Shown: positions 24,302 through 34,059 of the stretch, piece after piece
Position numbering within the stretch: the stretch's first letter is position 1
How the letters are laid out: every line of letters starts with the position of its first letter
DNA from: Candidatus Thiodiazotropha sp. (ex Epidulcina cf. delphinae)
GTDB lineage: Bacteria; Pseudomonadota; Gammaproteobacteria; Chromatiales; Chromatiaceae
Direction: 5' to 3'
NCBI GenBank assembly: GCA_025656455.1
Contig: JAHXHS010000027.1
Span: 1-64,000, forward strand
Length of the DNA: 64,000 bases
Notes under the pieces: generated by a model
The model's input: the letters and a program-made list of their open reading frames with translations, nothing else
The model's database searches: none
Told to the model about the DNA's origin: nothing
Position numbers and translations under genes: made by a program

Positions 24302-24849
24302 TTAGCGGCGATTTAATTGTGTTGTCACGATTGATGTTCAGGGTGAAGATTGCTATATTTATGGGCAGTTTTTCAGGTGTCGGCCAGCGAAATGTCGCAA
24401 TCGCCGGCGCCCGCGCGGTAGTTGATCGATTGCAACCTGATTTGAAATTCGGTGCAGCCGGTCAACCAGCCAAGCGCACAGGTGCCCTTTGGAAACGGCT
24501 CTTAAACCGAACCCTTACAACCGCGCCAAAGCAGACATTGCGTGTTCGCCTTTAGATTCGGGCTTGCACGATGGGAATTGATGCCGGGCCTGATAAGGCC
24601 ATGTCGCTCTCCCCCTGCCTTGAGCGCCGAATATACCGTTCGATCAGCAGCAGATCCCAAGCGGCGGACTTTAACAGTTTTTCAACTGTCCGAGCTAGTC
24701 TTCTAGCCTGACATCGAGCCCTGTCATCAGGGTTTTCGCAACGATGCTCATCGACACCGGGCGGGCAAGGAATCGCCAGCCCGTGCCTGAGGGGCTATTG
24801 CTGCGTGTCAGGTTGGCGGCGGCCCGGGCGGTTGTACGGACATAACAAC
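24302..24849. other. Long rne leader / divergent rluC-rne intergenic region
   Basis: About 550 bases between divergent rluC and rne with no convincing gene. A promoter at 24331-24359 points toward rne, giving a leader near 480 bases. E. coli rne also has a long structured leader that RNase E cleaves to control its own level; the same feedback is a reasonable inference here but I cannot fold it by eye. GC-rich inverted segments occur throughout. Confidence 0.5.
24331..24359 (+). promoter_or_regulatory. Predicted rne promoter
   Basis: TTGATG (24331-24336) and TATATT (24354-24359) are separated by 17 bases, a good sigma-70 match. It is directed toward rne, whose start codon is about 490 bases downstream. 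Confidence 0.5.
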
Positions 24850-27522
24850 ATGAAACGTATGCTGATCAACGCAACTCAGCCCGAGGAGTTGCGCGTTGCC
24901 ATCGTCGATGGCCAAAAACTATTCAATCTAGACATTGAGATCCCCGGCCGGGAACAAAAAAAGGCCAACATCTACAAAGGGCGCATCACCCGCGTCGAAC
25001 CCAGCCTTGAAGCCGCCTTCGTCGAGTATGGCTCTGAGCGCCATGGTTTCCTCCCTCTCAAGGAGATCGCCAGAAACTATTTTACCGACAAGGCCCGGGA
25101 ATCCTCCGGGCGGGTGAATATTCAAGAGGCGATCAAGGAGGGACAGGAGGTCGTCATTCAGGTCGAGAAGGAAGAGCGTGGCAACAAAGGGGCCGCCCTC
25201 ACCACCTTCATCTCCCTGGCGGGCCGATATCTCGTACTGATGCCGAACAACCCCCGGGCCGGCGGCGTCTCGCGCCGGATCGAGGGCCAGGACCGCACCG
25301 AGTTGCGCGAGGCCATGAGCGAGTTGCAGATCCCGGATGACATGGGACTGATCGTTCGCACCGCCGGCGTGGGCAAGAACGCGGAGGAGCTGCAATGGGA
25401 TCTGGACTACCTGATCCAGCTCTGGCAAGCCATCGAACACTCAGCCGAGAAGCCCGCCCCATTCCTGATCTATCAGGAGAGCAATGTCATCATTCGCTCG
25501 ATACGCGACTATCTGCGTGTGGATATCGGTGAGATCGTGATCGACGATGCGGATGTATACAGTCAGGCGGAGCGCTTTATCAATCAGGTGATGCCGCAAT
25601 ACGGCAAGAAGTTGCGCCACTACGATGACGAGGTTCCCCTGTTCAGCCGCTATCAGATCGAGAGCCAGATCGAATCGGCTTTCCAACGGGAGGTCAGCCT
25701 GCCTTCCGGCGGCGCCATCGTCATCGATCACACCGAGGCGTTGACCTCCATCGATATCAACTCCGCCCGCGCCACCAAGGGCGCCGATATCGAAGAGACC
25801 GCGCTGAACACCAATCTCGAGGCGGCCGACGAGATCGCCCGCCAACTGCGCTTGCGCGACCTTGGCGGCCTGTTCGTCATCGATTTCATCGATATGACCC
25901 CTTCCCGCAGTCAGCGAGAGGTGGAGAACCGGCTCAAAGAGGCCCTGAAACAGGATCGCGCCAGGGTCCAGATCGGCCGGATCTCCCGTTTCGGCCTGCT
26001 GGAGATGTCCAGGCAGCGTCTGCGCCCCTCCCTCGGAGAGGCCAGCGAGCAGGTCTGCCCCCGCTGCAAGGGGCATGGCACCGTGCGCGGGGTCGAGTCG
26101 CTTTCACTGTCGGTGCTGCGGATTATCGAAGAGGAGGCGATGAAGGAGAATACCGGTCGCATCATGGCGCAGCTCCCTGTCGATATGGCCACATTCCTGT
26201 TGAACGAAAAGCGTCAGATGATTCACGACATCGAACAACGCCAATCCATCGATGTGGTGCTGATACCCAACATCAATCTGGAGACGCCCAACTACGGTAT
26301 CGAACGCATACGCACCAGCGACATGCTACCCGAGGAGGAGGGCCTGTCGAGCTACAAGATGGTCTCTGAGGAGAGTGTCGCCGAAGCGTCGGAACCCGGC
26401 AAGCCCAAGCCACTCAAGACGGAGCAGCCCGCGGTGAAATCCATTGCGCCGAGCAGCCCCGCTCCCCAACGGGCAGCCCCGATACCAACCGATACGGAGG
26501 CGGGCGAATCAGGCTTTCTGAAAAAGATCTTCAGCATTTTCTCGCCGAAAAACGTGGAACCGGCAACGCCTGAGAGCGAACCGGTGGTGGTAACGAAAAA
26601 ACAGAGACCGGCGCAGGGCGCTGGTGACTCGTCTGCCAGGAAAACCCGAAGAAACCAGCCATCCGGCGGACGCGGCCGCAAACCGGCAGCCGCTGGTGGC
26701 AACCGGCGCGGTGAGCGCGGCGAGGGGCGTTCCCAGGAGACGGGCGGCAACAAGCGGCGCAGCGCCAAACCGGCGGCCGGCGAGAAAAAGACCGCCGAGA
26801 AGCGAGTGGTGGAGAAAAAGCCGCAGGAACAGGCCAAGCCCAAGCCACAGGCGGAAACCGAGACAGGCGAGGTCAGTAAGCCGAAATCCCGCCGGGGTAG
26901 ACGCGGTGGTCGCAAGCGCCGCGGCACAGGCGAGCGCAGCGGCGAGCAATCAACGGCAAAGGCGGTCGCTGAGAGCAAGCCGGATAGCGCTGCCGGCGAC
27001 ACAGGGACGGATGAGGGAAAACGCCAACCCCGCCCGCAAAAGCGAGTCGATCAACAGCGAACGGCCAGTCCCGAACCCAAGGCCTCGACCACGCCGCCCC
27101 GGAAGCGGGAGTCCGCTACGCCTGCGACTGATGAATCTCCGCCAAAGCCTGTCCAGATAGAGACGGCCGCAGCGGCCAAAAGCCGGCCCAGCCCCCAACC
27201 TAGGACCATCCAGAGCGATACTCCCCAGGTAGTGGAAAAAAAGGCGAATAGCACCGACTCAGACAAAGCGACAGCAGCCAAACCGGCCAAACCGGCTCCG
27301 CAAAAACTGCAACAGATCGAGACCGTGAAGCCGGCCGCAGCCCCTCCACTCAAGCCAGCCAAGCGCGAACCGGCAACGGTGGAGGTGATAAAAACCCAGG
27401 CCAGCATTGAAACGGCGCCGCCACAGAAACCCTTACCGGCTGAGCCCAAGGCTGAGGTCAAGAAACCCGTGGAGCCTGTCGAGAAGAAAGCGAATATCGC
27501 CGATGCGGGAAACAGTGACTAG
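24850..27522 (+). CDS. rne: Ribonuclease E
   Basis: An 890-residue endoribonuclease, the core of RNA decay and rRNA/tRNA processing. [20 protein letters not shown] is the classical start and is chosen over an upstream in-frame GTG-type start. The S1 domain covers about residues 35-125. The catalytic Asp motifs lie in [15 protein letters not shown] and LFVIDFIDM. The zinc-link CPRCKGHG has Cys403 and Cys406, close to the E. coli positions 404 and 407. After about residue 510 the chain is a disordered, Lys/Arg/Pro/Ala-rich scaffold with an amphipathic [11 protein letters not shown] segment for membrane binding and [15 protein letters not shown]-binding motifs. Confidence 0.95.
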   Translation: MKRMLINATQPEELRVAIVDGQKLFNLDIEIPGREQKKANIYKGRITRVEPSLEAAFVEYGSERHGFLPLKEIARNYFTDKARESSGRVNIQEAIKEGQEVVIQVEKEERGNKGAALTTFISLAGRYLVLMPNNPRAGGVSRRIEGQDRTELREAMSELQIPDDMGLIVRTAGVGKNAEELQWDLDYLIQLWQAIEHSAEKPAPFLIYQESNVIIRSIRDYLRVDIGEIVIDDADVYSQAERFINQVMPQYGKKLRHYDDEVPLFSRYQIESQIESAFQREVSLPSGGAIVIDHTEALTSIDINSARATKGADIEETALNTNLEAADEIARQLRLRDLGGLFVIDFIDMTPSRSQREVENRLKEALKQDRARVQIGRISRFGLLEMSRQRLRPSLGEASEQVCPRCKGHGTVRGVESLSLSVLRIIEEEAMKENTGRIMAQLPVDMATFLLNEKRQMIHDIEQRQSIDVVLIPNINLETPNYGIERIRTSDMLPEEEGLSSYKMVSEESVAEASEPGKPKPLKTEQPAVKSIAPSSPAPQRAAPIPTDTEAGESGFLKKIFSIFSPKNVEPATPESEPVVVTKKQRPAQGAGDSSARKTRRNQPSGGRGRKPAAAGGNRRGERGEGRSQETGGNKRRSAKPAAGEKKTAEKRVVEKKPQEQAKPKPQAETETGEVSKPKSRRGRRGGRKRRGTGERSGEQSTAKAVAESKPDSAAGDTGTDEGKRQPRPQKRVDQQRTASPEPKASTTPPRKRESATPATDESPPKPVQIETAAAAKSRPSPQPRTIQSDTPQVVEKKANSTDSDKATAAKPAKPAPQKLQQIETVKPAAAPPLKPAKREPATVEVIKTQASIETAPPQKPLPAEPKAEVKKPVEPVEKKANIADAGNSD

Positions 27523-27529
27523 GGTGATT

Positions 27530-27604
27530 TTGTCCGCGAATGAACGCGAATAAACGCAAATTTGCTTAGTCTTAACAGACCCTTTTGCGTTCATTCGCGG
27601 ACAA
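27530..27604. repeat. Inverted repeat between convergent rne and phosphatase genes
   Basis: TTGTCCGCGAATGAACGC at 27530-27547 is the reverse complement of 27587-27604, with a 39-base centre that holds TAAACGCAAAT. The TGAACGC-AATAAACGCAAAT motif recurs at 21366-21388, 42047-42069 and 46846-46867. Its position between converging genes suits a two-way terminator. Confidence 0.7.
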
Positions 27605-27622
27605 TCAACTTTGAACAGCCCT

Positions 27623-28114
27623 TCAGCCAAGGCGATCCTGCTGGATTCGCTGAAGCAGGCCCTGGGACGCCGCCTCCACCAGATCGAATACACGGTCGAA
27701 GCCCGCTGCGCCACCGTAGTAGGGGTCCGGCACCTCACGCACCGGCAAGTGGGGCGCAAAGTCGAGAAACAGGTGCAGGCGCCCCTCCCTTCCCGAGGGA
27801 CAGAGATCCAATAAATCGTGGTAGTTGGATCGGTCCATGGCAACGACATAGTCGAACTGGTCGAAATCCTCCACCATGACCTGACGGGCGCGAAGGTCGT
27901 TGAGATCGACACCGCGCTTGAGCGCCGTTTCCCGGGCGCGCCGATCGGCCTTGCCGCCGACATGGTAGTCAATGGTGCCGGCGGAGTCGGTAACGATGCG
28001 ATCGCTCAATCCTTCCGTCTCCACCATGGCGCGAAAAACCCCCTGGGCAGTCGGTGAACGGCAGATATTGCCCATGCAAACGAACAGTACCTTTATTTGT
28101 CTATTGTTATTCAT
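27623..28114 (-). CDS. Low-molecular-weight protein tyrosine phosphatase
   Basis: A 163-residue LMW-PTP. The P-loop FVCMGNICRSPTA carries nucleophile Cys13 and Arg19; the general acid Asp lies in VPDPYYGG near residue 130. Bacterial homologues dephosphorylate tyrosine kinases of polysaccharide export or other targets. The start is three bases after the gspN stop (TAG-GAT-ATG), so it is the last gene of the type II secretion operon, which is unusual. No tyrosine kinase gene is nearby. Confidence 0.92.
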   Translation of the reverse strand: MNNNRQIKVLFVCMGNICRSPTAQGVFRAMVETEGLSDRIVTDSAGTIDYHVGGKADRRARETALKRGVDLNDLRARQVMVEDFDQFDYVVAMDRSNYHDLLDLCPSGREGRLHLFLDFAPHLPVREVPDPYYGGAAGFDRVFDLVEAASQGLLQRIQQDRLG

Positions 28115-28117
28115 ATC

Positions 28118-28678
28118 CTATCTCTTGGACGGCCTGAAAGGCGGCTTAAAAGCGGTTGGCTTTTTCTTCTTCGACCCGTTTTCGATTTCAAGATCCAACC
28201 TGAGTCTCTCACCGTCCCTGAGGATGATGGCGCTGGTGCTATCCACCGCTTCGACCTTCCAGTCATTTTGATTCATACCCTGTGATAAGCGCAATATTTG
28301 GTTTGAGTTCAGATCGCGGATGATGGCAACCTTGCTGTCAGGGGTAATCGCCACCCCTTCCAGCTTCAGACGCAGCGGTTTCCGTTGTGTTGGCGGCGGG
28401 CTCTCTGCGGTCACGGGTTTTGCCGGCGGCAGCCTGCCCTCGACAAACAGCGGACGATCGCTTATCTCCCTGAAGCTGCTGAACGGTACGGGTGAAAAGG
28501 GAGGCATGGGCCGATCCTGCTGTTCGGACGCCACTGCTTCGGCATGGGATTGATTTGGACTCATCTGAGTCGGTTGAAATGGGTTCATCCACTGGTAGTA
28601 GAAATAGCCGCCCAGCCCGACCAGGCCGATAAGCATCAGCAGGCTCAATCCATTGAAGTTGGTTTTCCAGGGAGTCAT
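28118..28678 (-). CDS. Type II secretion GspN/GspC-like protein
   Basis: A 186-residue inner-membrane protein with one N-terminal transmembrane helix (about 10-30), a Pro-rich linker and a C-terminal beta domain (RLKLEGVAITPDSKVAIIRD, then ILRLSQGMNQNDWKVEAVDS) that resembles the homology region of GspC/PulC. FREISDRPLFVEGRLPP before it is typical of this short GspN/GspC class. It may take the place of GspC, linking the inner platform to the secretin. It overlaps gspM by four bases (ATGA). The tail is Lys/Arg-rich. Confidence 0.75.
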   Translation of the reverse strand: MTPWKTNFNGLSLLMLIGLVGLGGYFYYQWMNPFQPTQMSPNQSHAEAVASEQQDRPMPPFSPVPFSSFREISDRPLFVEGRLPPAKPVTAESPPPTQRKPLRLKLEGVAITPDSKVAIIRDLNSNQILRLSQGMNQNDWKVEAVDSTSAIILRDGERLRLDLEIENGSKKKKPTAFKPPFRPSKR

Positions 28679-29271
28679 GAGCCTACACGCTTCATGTATC
28701 CGACGAGTTTAAAATCGATATCCAACAGTTTCAGCGCCTGACTGATCGCCTTCGTGGCAGGTAGTCTTCGCCGGGTGACCAGGCGGCTGCGAACCGTGAT
28801 ATCGTCGACGAACAGATAGGGTGTTTCCGTCTCCAACCGATAAACGAGCGCCATCATCTCTTCCAGGGTGCTCTTCATCCTGACCCGGATCGCTACTCGG
28901 TTGAATCCGTCCTCTTGTTCGCTCCGCTCCACCTGGGAGCTGAGAATATCCCCCTTTCCCGAGGCCACCACCTGTTTGACCCTTCGCTGCAATTCGGCCT
29001 TAGCCAATGAGTCTGTTTCACTTTGCAGGTAACGCTTGTCGGACTGGCGGATTCGCTTCAGTCTGGCGTGCTCCGCCTGATAACGGTCAGCTTGTGAGGT
29101 AATGCGCCGATAGTGTTGAAGCTGTTGCCGGGTCCCGCTGATCCGCTTATCGTAGTGGTTGTTGAGAGAGAGGATCGGATAGATCGCGGCAAAAAGAAGC
29201 AGCAACAGCAACAGCGCCAAAAGAGAGACCGCGGCCAATCTGCTCTGGCCCGGCGTCAATGTGGAGACCAT
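28675..29271 (-). CDS. gspM: Type II secretion protein GspM (GspMb type)
   Basis: A 198-residue protein with an N-terminal transmembrane helix (about 12-34), a coiled coil (about 40-95) and a ferredoxin-like C-terminal domain, as in the GspMb/PilO-like family. It is part of the inner-membrane platform with GspL. The start abuts the gspL stop with no spacer, and the end overlaps the GspN-like gene. Confidence 0.82.
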   Translation of the reverse strand: MVSTLTPGQSRLAAVSLLALLLLLLLFAAIYPILSLNNHYDKRISGTRQQLQHYRRITSQADRYQAEHARLKRIRQSDKRYLQSETDSLAKAELQRRVKQVVASGKGDILSSQVERSEQEDGFNRVAIRVRMKSTLEEMMALVYRLETETPYLFVDDITVRSRLVTRRRLPATKAISQALKLLDIDFKLVGYMKRVGS

Positions 29272-30351
29272 CTACTCCCTCCCCTCTTGCCTGGCCGGCA
29301 ATTCAGCGGAGATGTGGAATCTCTCCGTGTTGTTCTGCCTGTTCTGGGTGACCGGTGATCTGAATGAGACATTCTGAAACAGCCTTGAACTTTCGATCAG
29401 GGGAATCAGCGCCGCCGCCGCCAGGGATTGCCCATGCAGATGAACCGTGTCGCCCCTGATTTCAAAATGGCTGATCCAGGTGTCGTCCGGGATCAACAAG
29501 GTCAGTTCGTGAAGCAGTTCGAGCAACTGTTGCGATTGCCGCTTCTTCGCTTCCAAAAAGCGGTTTTCCAACCTCGCCCGGTCGACCTCCTCTTTCAGCG
29601 CTGCTACTTCGGACGCCTGTTGTTGAAAACGGCTGAGCGCGCTATCCAACGCTTCCGCCTGTTTGGTTTTTTGCCACAGAGGCAGGATCAGGTTTGCGCA
29701 CAGCAACAGTAGCAATAGCAGCAACAGCAACAGATTGATATAACGATAGCGTTTATGGGGTTTCTCACGTTTTTCCAGTGGCAGGAGATTGACCGCATTG
29801 AGATTGGGGTCGCTCTCTTCACAGGGGGATATGGCATTGATGCGGATATCGTTCTCCCGCAACTGCTCCAATGCATGGGAGATTTTACTCACTGGCGCGA
29901 GAATTAGGGTGATATCGAGAGAGCGGTTCTGTTTGTCACGCCCGTTGATGAGATAGTCATAGTAGACCTGGTCGGCGCTGAAAGGGGTCTGCCGATCCAT
30001 TTCGAAAGCGAGCACTTCGCGCAGGTTCTCTTCGGTTTCGATGGGTAGCGTGACCTTCTTAAAGAGATATTTCTTTCGCTCCAGACACAAGCGTATTTCA
30101 CTGGCTGAGGTGAGGACTCTTCTCTGCTCCGGGTCCTGGAAGTCGATCTCCCGAAGATAGTTGCCGACCACCTCTTCTCCGTTCAATCCCTGGTTGATGA
30201 TTCTCAACACTTCGCCTTGATAGAGCAGTCGCGCAGGTTTGCCGCCGCGAAACAGGGTGCGCATCCTTTCCGGCATGAGCCTGGCGATCTCGCCACGCCA
30301 CCAGGTCCAGAAGCTGCTTAGTTGATATCTCAGGGATTGCGCAACCATCAT
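29272..30351 (-). CDS. gspL: Type II secretion protein GspL (PilN-like)
   Basis: A 359-residue platform protein. The first 205 residues form a cytoplasmic actin-like/PilM-type region (VTLPIETEENLREVLAFEMD, PFSADQVYYDYLI). A strongly Leu-rich transmembrane helix follows (about 207-227), then a PilN-like periplasmic coiled coil and ferredoxin-like domain. GspL recruits the GspE ATPase and binds GspM. The helix is encoded by an imperfect CAG/CAA repeat tract (about 29699-29733), which could be prone to length change. It follows gspK by 13 bases. Confidence 0.85.
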   Translation of the reverse strand: MMVAQSLRYQLSSFWTWWRGEIARLMPERMRTLFRGGKPARLLYQGEVLRIINQGLNGEEVVGNYLREIDFQDPEQRRVLTSASEIRLCLERKKYLFKKVTLPIETEENLREVLAFEMDRQTPFSADQVYYDYLINGRDKQNRSLDITLILAPVSKISHALEQLRENDIRINAISPCEESDPNLNAVNLLPLEKREKPHKRYRYINLLLLLLLLLLLCANLILPLWQKTKQAEALDSALSRFQQQASEVAALKEEVDRARLENRFLEAKKRQSQQLLELLHELTLLIPDDTWISHFEIRGDTVHLHGQSLAAAALIPLIESSRLFQNVSFRSPVTQNRQNNTERFHISAELPARQEGRE

Positions 30352-30364
30352 TCGATTTCACTCA

Positions 30365-31240
30365 TCACGAATCATACCAGGAACGAATCGTATAGGGCTT
30401 ATCGTCCTGACTTCTCAACTCGATATCAACCTGCAGTTCTGCCCTTGCCCCCGCTGAAGTGACGGCTTCCACCTGGATTCGATAGATCTTGCCGGCGGCC
30501 TGACCACCTCCCTGAGGCAACTCAAGATCCGCCAGATTGCTATCGATTTGAGCGAGGGCGTCAGTTATCTCATCGACTATTGCCACCTGGTCTTTAAGCA
30601 GGGCGGTCAGTTCCTCTGAGGCAAAGCGGTAGTCCACCCCGCCGCTATCGGAATAGAGTGTGACATGGGGTCGCAACCTGTTTACCTTGGCTGCGTCAAA
30701 ACCCATCACATAGGCGAGTTCGTCGATGCTCGCCAGATCACGCCCGGCGGTGGCGTAGGTGTATCCCGCAGCATGATAATCCTCATCCTCCGCACCCTTA
30801 AGGCGTCGCAGATCATCGCTGTCACGCCAGTCGCTGAGTCGATCGACCAACGCCTCTCGCTGTTGCGTCTCTTCGGTTAGCAGGATAAATAATCGCTCAA
30901 GAAGTTCCCTAGGGGCTTTGTTGAGGTCCAACAGACCGGATGAACTGCGGATGGCGATACGGGTGACGCCTTGATCGCTTTCGAGCTGATAGATCTGGCC
31001 GTTGAGATTCCAGCGTTGTTCCGAATCGTTGACCAGTAACTCCATGATGGCGCGGCTGATCCCGCTTTCCGCCATCAGTTCAGCCCTGAGCCGGTCCACG
31101 GCATTGCCGCTGAGACGGCTCTCGACCTTTGAATGGGTGGCGAAGCTGGCGGCCACGACGGTCAGCAGGGCCACCAGCCACAGCACCAATACCAGTGCCA
31201 CACCCTGCTGGCGATGGATCGGCGATGGGCTTCCCTTCAT
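30365..31240 (-). CDS. gspK: Type II secretion minor pseudopilin GspK
   Basis: A 291-residue minor pseudopilin with the prepilin-like start QQGVALVLVLWLVALLTVVA, cleaved after Gly13. GspK lacks the usual Glu5 and here has Val5, as expected. A large alpha domain (LLDLNKAPRELLERLFILL, DWRDSDDLRRLKGAEDEDY, SIDELAYVMGFD) follows. It caps the pseudopilus tip with GspI and GspJ. Its ATG overlaps the gspJ stop (ATGA). Confidence 0.92.
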   Translation of the reverse strand: MKGSPSPIHRQQGVALVLVLWLVALLTVVAASFATHSKVESRLSGNAVDRLRAELMAESGISRAIMELLVNDSEQRWNLNGQIYQLESDQGVTRIAIRSSSGLLDLNKAPRELLERLFILLTEETQQREALVDRLSDWRDSDDLRRLKGAEDEDYHAAGYTYATAGRDLASIDELAYVMGFDAAKVNRLRPHVTLYSDSGGVDYRFASEELTALLKDQVAIVDEITDALAQIDSNLADLELPQGGGQAAGKIYRIQVEAVTSAGARAELQVDIELRSQDDKPYTIRSWYDS

Positions 31241-31956
31241 CTTCGCTGCCTCGTCGTCATCAAGGGTGATTGCCGGCGAATACGGATAAAGTGATCCCGG
31301 GCCTGGGTCCGGTCTCCGCCGTAGAACCGGGTCAATCGGATCAGATCGGGATAGCGATCCGATTCCGCTTCCCAGCTATCGGTCCATTCCCGTTCGGCAC
31401 GCTCCCGTTTCCTGCCGTAGAAAGAAAACCCCGCCCCATCGAGTCCCGACATCATCACCCGCCGGTGCCCTCTTCGCGGGAGGGAGAGTGTCTCATCGTC
31501 GGGGTGTGCTGGGGCATAGTAGAGCACCAGGCTCATGCCATGTTCCGCATCGCGCTCCTCGGTCAGCAGATATTCGAACAGGCCGCCCGCGGTATGCTGC
31601 TGGGGGGCGGGCGCGATGAAATGGAGCTGATTAGCGCGCCCGGCAAAGGCCAGAACCCGCCGCTGCCGGTCTCGCCAAACCAGGGGCGTGAGTTGCTGAA
31701 CCAGGGTCGTCACTCTGGCCAGGATCAAGTGCTCCTCGAGGACGCGATCACTGCTTTCCGTCAGCCCCTCCCACCCCTTGATATTCAGAAACAGCATCGA
31801 TGCCGAGGCCGTGACAATGACCGCCAATAACAACATCGCAACCATCACCTCCAAGAGAGTGAAACCACCGGCCCTGTTGTGCGGCAGACCCTTGACCACC
31901 GCGGGATCGCCCTTTAGCGGCAACAGATAGCGCACACGCCTCTCAGGGTTTATCAC
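31237..31956 (-). CDS. gspJ: Type II secretion minor pseudopilin GspJ
   Basis: A 239-residue pseudopilin. The prepilin peptidase site lies in NRAGGFTLLEVMVAMLLLAV near residue 31, with Glu5 present. The remainder is a beta-rich domain (VWRDRQRRVLAFAGRANQLH; DGAGFSFYGRK) typical of GspJ. It overlaps gspI by 14 bases and gspK by four. The leader before the cleavage site is long (about 31 residues), so initiation at a later codon is possible. Confidence 0.9.
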   Translation of the reverse strand: MINPERRVRYLLPLKGDPAVVKGLPHNRAGGFTLLEVMVAMLLLAVIVTASASMLFLNIKGWEGLTESSDRVLEEHLILARVTTLVQQLTPLVWRDRQRRVLAFAGRANQLHFIAPAPQQHTAGGLFEYLLTEERDAEHGMSLVLYYAPAHPDDETLSLPRRGHRRVMMSGLDGAGFSFYGRKRERAEREWTDSWEAESDRYPDLIRLTRFYGGDRTQARDHFIRIRRQSPLMTTRQRR

Positions 31957-32347
31957 GCACTACCCCTATTCGGGTGAAAGAGACGCGCCTCTCCCCGCCA
32001 AGGCCATCCCATGAGAGGGTGATGGTCTCCTCGATCGGCAACAGGGATACGGCGAGCAGCCTCTCTTCATCCCAAGCATCATGGGGCTGACGCCGGTAGC
32101 GCCAGTGATACACCCCCTCATCGACACCCTGCCGGGCAGCATCGGCCTCCTGCACTTCCACGGCCATCTGTTCGAGACGGGATCGGGCGATCCGCACCGC
32201 CTTCAGATATTGCGCTGATACCTGGTGATTGCGCAGGGTGGTCGAATTGATCCTCAGGATCACGCTCATGGTCATGCTGAGAATGACAAAGGCAACCAGT
32301 ACTTCGATAAGGGACATCCCCTCAGACTTGGGATTGATCATGTTCAT
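31943..32347 (-). CDS. gspI: Type II secretion minor pseudopilin GspI
   Basis: A 134-residue pseudopilin. Cleavage is expected after Gly10 in PKSEGMSLIEVLVAFVILSM; Glu5 is present. The C-terminal domain has the GspI pattern LKAVRIARSRLEQMAVE and a short beta tail. The start overlaps the gspH end by about 26 bases; an ATG two codons later is equally possible. Confidence 0.9.
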   Translation of the reverse strand: MNMINPKSEGMSLIEVLVAFVILSMTMSVILRINSTTLRNHQVSAQYLKAVRIARSRLEQMAVEVQEADAARQGVDEGVYHWRYRRQPHDAWDEERLLAVSLLPIEETITLSWDGLGGERRVSFTRIGVVRDKP

Positions 32348-32840
32348 TGACCGCTACCCGGCTTGTCAGCCAATCGACCGTAATCGCAAAACGCCGTCCG
32401 CCGTTGTCAAGCAGCAACAGACCACCGCTCGAACTGCCGTCGGGATAAAAAACTAAAATCAGCCGTTGCCGATCCTCTGCCGGCACCGGTCCGTCACGGG
32501 TTACGAAACGGATGCCCTCCGGTAACGCTCTCACCTCACCGCCGTTGACCTGATCGCTTTGATACGCATGGGTCTGAAGATTAAATCGCACCTGCATCGG
32601 TCTGCCGGTGAGGATGGCCGTTTGCTGGACATAGCGGATCTCCTGGGCCAGATCCCGGGCAGCCGCCTTCAGTTTCAGCGCCGGAAATGCCTTCTCAAAG
32701 AGTGGTGGCGTCAGGGTGACGAGCAGCGCCAACACGACCAGCACCAGCATCAGCTCGATCAAGGTGAAACCCCGCAGACGCGCAGGGCGAAATGGCTTAG
32801 CGGCCACCTCAACCCCGACTGCCGCCAATAACCCTCTCAT
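32322..32840 (-). CDS. gspH: Type II secretion pseudopilin GspH
   Basis: A 172-residue pseudopilin. The prepilin motif is RLRGFTLIELMLVLVVLALL (cleavage after Gly near residue 24). The domain after it, ARDLAQEIRYVQQTAILTGR, is characteristic of GspH. The start is the ATG overlapping the gspF stop (ATGA); a much longer frame upstream is a shadow of gspF. It directly follows gspF, the place where gspG normally lies. Confidence 0.9.
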   Translation of the reverse strand: MRGLLAAVGVEVAAKPFRPARLRGFTLIELMLVLVVLALLVTLTPPLFEKAFPALKLKAAARDLAQEIRYVQQTAILTGRPMQVRFNLQTHAYQSDQVNGGEVRALPEGIRFVTRDGPVPAEDRQRLILVFYPDGSSSGGLLLLDNGGRRFAITVDWLTSRVAVNEHDQSQV

Positions 32841-34057
32841 AACGCGACCAGTGAGTTGACGCCGAGGATCGCCACCAGGATCGACATCACCACAGCCGCG
32901 ATTATCAGACCGAGCAGCAGGATCATGATCGGCTCCACCAGACTCAGGGCGCGCTTGATCAGGGTCTGCGTCTCCTGATCGAGGATTTCCGCGGTCTGCA
33001 TCAGCATCGTCTCCAGCTGCCCCGACTCCTCCCCGACACGGATCATCTGTAGCGCAAACCGAGGGAACCGGGCATGTTCCGCCAGGGGATCGGCCAGCCG
33101 TTGGCCCGATTTCAGGTTGTTCACCACCTGATCCATGCCATCGGCGATCAGATGGTTGCCGATGGTCTGTTTGACGATCGACACTGACTTCAGCAACGGC
33201 ACGCCGTTTTCCAGCAGAGTCCCCAGGGTGCGGCAAAAACGCGCCGCTTCGACCTGCTGAATGATCGGACCGATCACCGGCAGGGCTAGCCATCGGGTAT
33301 GCCAGCGTTTGGCCGTTGCTTTCCGGCTCATCTGCCACTTGAAGTAGAAGATCAGCAGGATAACGCACAACGCCAGAATCCACCCATACTGTTGCAGAAA
33401 TGCAGCCATACCCATGGTAATACGGGTCGACAAGGGTAGCGCCTGCCCCATATCACTGAACAATTCACTGAATTGGGGGATGACGTAGGTCAGCAGGATC
33501 AGGATCGAGGTGATGGCGACGAACAGCAGAATCATCGGATAGATCAGCGCCGATATCAGCGAACTGCGCACCTCTTTCGATCTTTCCAGATGTACCGCCA
33601 GACGGGCGAGGACACTCTCCAGCGCCCCCCCTGACTCCCCTGCCCTCACCATCTGCACATAGAAGTTGCTGAACAGTCCCTCCTCCTTCGCCAAGGCATC
33701 GGCAAAGGCGTTACCGCGCTTCAGGCTATCGCGGATACGGGTTAAATGCTCACTGAAAAGCGACGCCTCTCCGGCGATCGATTGCAGTATCGACAGGGCG
33801 GCATCCAGGGGCTGGCCCGATTTCAACAGCGTGGCCAACTCCCGGGTGAACGAAGCAATCTGGTCGGCGGATACCCTTCTGCGGCGAAAGCCCCGGCGCG
33901 CGGCAGGTTGGCCTTTCTGCCGGCTCGCTTCGACGCGAATAGGCACCTGACCCTTGCGATGGATCTGGTCTACCGCATGGTCCCGGCTTACCGCCTGCAG
34001 CTCACCCTCGACCACTTCGCCGTCATTGCCGACTGCCTTATAGAGAAACGAGGCCAT
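32837..34057 (-). CDS. gspF: Type II secretion inner-membrane protein GspF
   Basis: A 406-residue polytopic platform protein with two homologous cytoplasmic GspF helical domains (about 75-195 and 280-400) and three transmembrane segments (about 172-200, 224-245, 375-403). Motifs FTRELATLLKSGQPLDAALS and RFCRTLGTLLENGVPLLKSV are the duplicated signature. It couples the GspE motor to pseudopilin assembly. It begins two bases after the gspE stop. Confidence 0.95.
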   Translation of the reverse strand: MASFLYKAVGNDGEVVEGELQAVSRDHAVDQIHRKGQVPIRVEASRQKGQPAARRGFRRRRVSADQIASFTRELATLLKSGQPLDAALSILQSIAGEASLFSEHLTRIRDSLKRGNAFADALAKEEGLFSNFYVQMVRAGESGGALESVLARLAVHLERSKEVRSSLISALIYPMILLFVAITSILILLTYVIPQFSELFSDMGQALPLSTRITMGMAAFLQQYGWILALCVILLIFYFKWQMSRKATAKRWHTRWLALPVIGPIIQQVEAARFCRTLGTLLENGVPLLKSVSIVKQTIGNHLIADGMDQVVNNLKSGQRLADPLAEHARFPRFALQMIRVGEESGQLETMLMQTAEILDQETQTLIKRALSLVEPIMILLLGLIIAAVVMSILVAILGVNSLVAL

Positions 34058-34059
34058 AC

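Noticed and set aside
24302..24849. Possible small gene in the rne leader
   Set aside because: Frames there lack start signals and protein-like composition; a structured leader is the simpler explanation.
32841..33383. Long upstream extension of the gspH frame
   Set aside because: It overlaps gspF throughout; the ATGA overlap at 32837-32840 gives the proper start with a normal prepilin leader.
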